DNA from: Hofstenia miamia
Taxonomy: Eukaryota; Xenacoelomorpha; Acoela
Reading direction: 5' to 3'
Length of the DNA: 64,000 bases
Assembly (NCBI GenBank): GCA_004352715.1
Contig: SCFE01000044.1
Span: 75,501 to 139,500, forward strand
Positions 62,279 to 64,000 of this stretch are shown here, piece by piece. Under the pieces are notes generated by a model. It saw only the letters and a list, made by a program, of their open reading frames with translations, made no database searches and was not told the DNA's origin. Each line of letters begins with the position of its first letter. Position 1 is the first letter of the stretch. Position numbers and translations under genes: made by a program.

Positions 62279-62386
62279 TCGTTCAATAATATTGGTAATC
62301 GAACTTGGAATTCCTTGCCTAAAGAGGCAAGGAGCATTGAAGTAATCAAAGTTTTTACAAAATACATAAAAAATATCCGTAAGTAA
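62279..62386 (+). mobile_element. LINE ORF2 tail fragment
   Basis: The frame reads SFNNIGNRTWNSLPKEARSI, then EVIKVFTKYIKNIRK and a stop. It matches SFINTALRTWNSLPKEVK at 41 kb. Only the last 35 residues of ORF2 are present. Confidence 0.65.
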
Positions 62387-62399
62387 AAATATATCTAAG

Positions 62400-64000
62400 T
62401 TAAATAATTGATAGCACAATAAGACAACTCGTTATTTTTGTAATTTTTGCTTAGCCATATAAAATACAAGCATAGTTTTTGAAATCCATGTTTTTGTACT
62501 TATGTTTGGAAAGTTTATTCACATCTTACGCGTGGCTAAGTTTGCTGTTCTATAATAGCTAACCAACTAGGTCATTTGGCTGTACTATGCTTCAAGGCCT
62601 CTAACAATATGACTACAGTTGAACGAACTTGGTTGATACTTTTCCTAAATAGCTTTGGGCGGGACCCCTGTGTGAAGCGAAAACCATCTCCACACTGATT
62701 GCTACGATATAATGAAAAAAACTTTGTAATACAATTATTACGCCTTTTAAGGAAGATCACAGTAACATATTTCGGGGGGTCATTCTGTTATAATAATAAA
62801 TATGTTTATTACGCAAATTGCTTGAACAGCTAAAAATAATTAACTAAACAATCCAGAGTTAACAGCTAGATGGCATAGCAGTAATTAAGATCTTCATCTA
62901 TCTTAATTTTAACACTGAAGTCTAAATTTTTTGTACTAGGTTGACTTTATAATGTAAAGTTGATTTTATCTATTTCTATAACTACATAAATGTATTTATG
63001 TCTATGTGCAGAACAACACACTAATTATTGGTGGCAAGATTTCTGAAAATAAAACAAGCAGACATATTTAAAAGAATGTGAAAAGAAATTTTACTTTAAT
63101 ATCATCCGTGTGTGCTTCGGACCGCTAATTACGCATAGAGACCTATTCTTAGGGATACGACTGCGGGCGGAAGACACTAACAACACTAAGACTGTGCTAA
63201 GACTGTTCTATTTACAGCAACCAGTAACGATACTACGCTACTGTTATTTCAATAATCAAAATAAATAGGTTTTATCTTTTTACCTATTACTTTCTAAGAA
63301 TTTTCGAGACCTGGTCTAACACAAATATTTGACCAATTGAAGATTGGTGCTGAAAGTTGAACTTATGGAATGGATAGGGTATCAAAAACTTTACAAAATT
63401 AACCATTCTGTTTTAAGTATTTTCCTGCCATTGAATTAACTTCAGGGGTCAGTCAACTAACATTGAAAAATTTAATTCTTGTCTGTATACAACATCTAAA
63501 ATTAAGAACAATTGGAGTCTGCAAAGGATTGTCAACAAATGAGTTTTCCTTGACAGATGAATTTTTAGCACATTTTAAGGTGTTATTTTCATGATGATTA
63601 TCCCGTTATCTTATTGCAACGCATAGAAGAGATTTTTCATTAAATTTTTATGAAAGTAATATTTTTAAAACTTATATCGTATTTTTTTATTATATTTAAG
63701 TAAGCTAATGACCCTAAAAGTATGGTGTTTCTTCAATACGTTGAAGAATATAATAGCCAAATTTATTTGAATTAAATGCCCCGATTTTGAATTTTTCTGT
63801 AAGAATATTTCTCAGTATCAGCTGCATTTAGATTTGGAAAAACAACACTATACTAAGAAGTTATGGAATTGTATGGTCTGTGAGTTCTCTGAATAAACTT
63901 AAAATAAGCATCACAATGAATTTCTATAATATAATACAGAAATCCATGGAATGACATAATAATTTGGCACAGCAATGCAAATGGACTCCGGTCTATCGGG
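62400..64000. other. AT-rich DNA, nothing certain
   Basis: Bases 63110-63240 are less AT-rich and contain a short direct repeat CTAAGACTGT (63187 and 63198). A 62-codon minus frame (62760-62572) is unassigned. No genes were recognised up to the window end. Confidence 0.45.

Noticed and set aside
1-64000. tRNA, rRNA or CRISPR features
   Set aside because: I saw no cloverleaf with A and B boxes, no rRNA-like conserved block and no array of spaced identical repeats. A covariance-model search would be needed to exclude degenerate tRNA-derived repeats.

Overview
The window looks like AT-rich nuclear DNA from an invertebrate animal. The evidence is the abundance of eukaryotic transposon relics of many classes, long (TA)n and (ATT)n microsatellites, a single animal-type Cys-loop receptor gene, and no bacterial gene organisation. 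The mix (Penelope-like, restriction-endonuclease-type LINE, CR1/L2-like LINE, THAP/P-like, hAT MITEs, piggyBac, mariner and Tc1) would fit a cnidarian, a mollusc or an arthropod. I cannot decide between them from sequence alone. The assembly is a scaffold with six N-gaps; two are exactly 1000 N and four abut (TA)n or (ATT)n tracts.

The one convincing host gene is at 29.8-30.9 kb on the + strand: a 378-residue pentameric ligand-gated ion channel subunit of the GABA/glycine/GluCl-like class, read in one uninterrupted exon. It has the Cys-loop, four membrane segments and a very short M3-M4 loop, and it departs from the family at several usually conserved positions.

Almost everything else recognisable is decayed mobile DNA. 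0-12.6 kb: two oppositely oriented copies of one hAT-type MITE (1-332 and 12202-12572), another hAT-like MITE (7393-7755), a palindromic tandem repeat near 4 kb and two LINE 3' relics (10.15-12.05 kb, minus). 13.2-14.4 kb: a possible solo LTR in an area of higher GC. 16.4-22.2 kb: a LINE reverse-transcriptase piece, an internally deleted THAP/P-type transposase, an L2/CR1-like LINE tail and a gag fragment between two TA tracts. 24.4-29 kb: three MITEs. 31-35.5 kb is empty to my eye. 35.7-36.9 kb: a mariner copy with a microsatellite inside its DNA-binding domain, followed by gap-flanking duplications. 41.0-41.7 kb: another LINE 3' end, related to the ones at 10.2 and 62.3 kb. 49.3-50.3 kb: a Penelope-like element with disabled catalytic residues. 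50.6-51.0 kb: a perfect 206-bp repeat across a 21-N gap, probably an assembly artefact. 52.2-52.6 kb: a hAT-like MITE. 53.7-57.5 kb: nested pieces of Ty3/gypsy-like retrotransposon, piggyBac and an RNase H domain, plus a 51-bp palindromic minisatellite. 59.4-62.4 kb: mariner-like and Tc1-like transposase remnants and a LINE tail.

I found no convincing multi-gene system. The most interesting items are the divergent one-exon receptor, the THAP-transposase deletion derivative and the diversity of hAT-like MITEs with recognisable 8-bp target duplications. All protein and repeat assignments are by eye; no alignment or database search was run.
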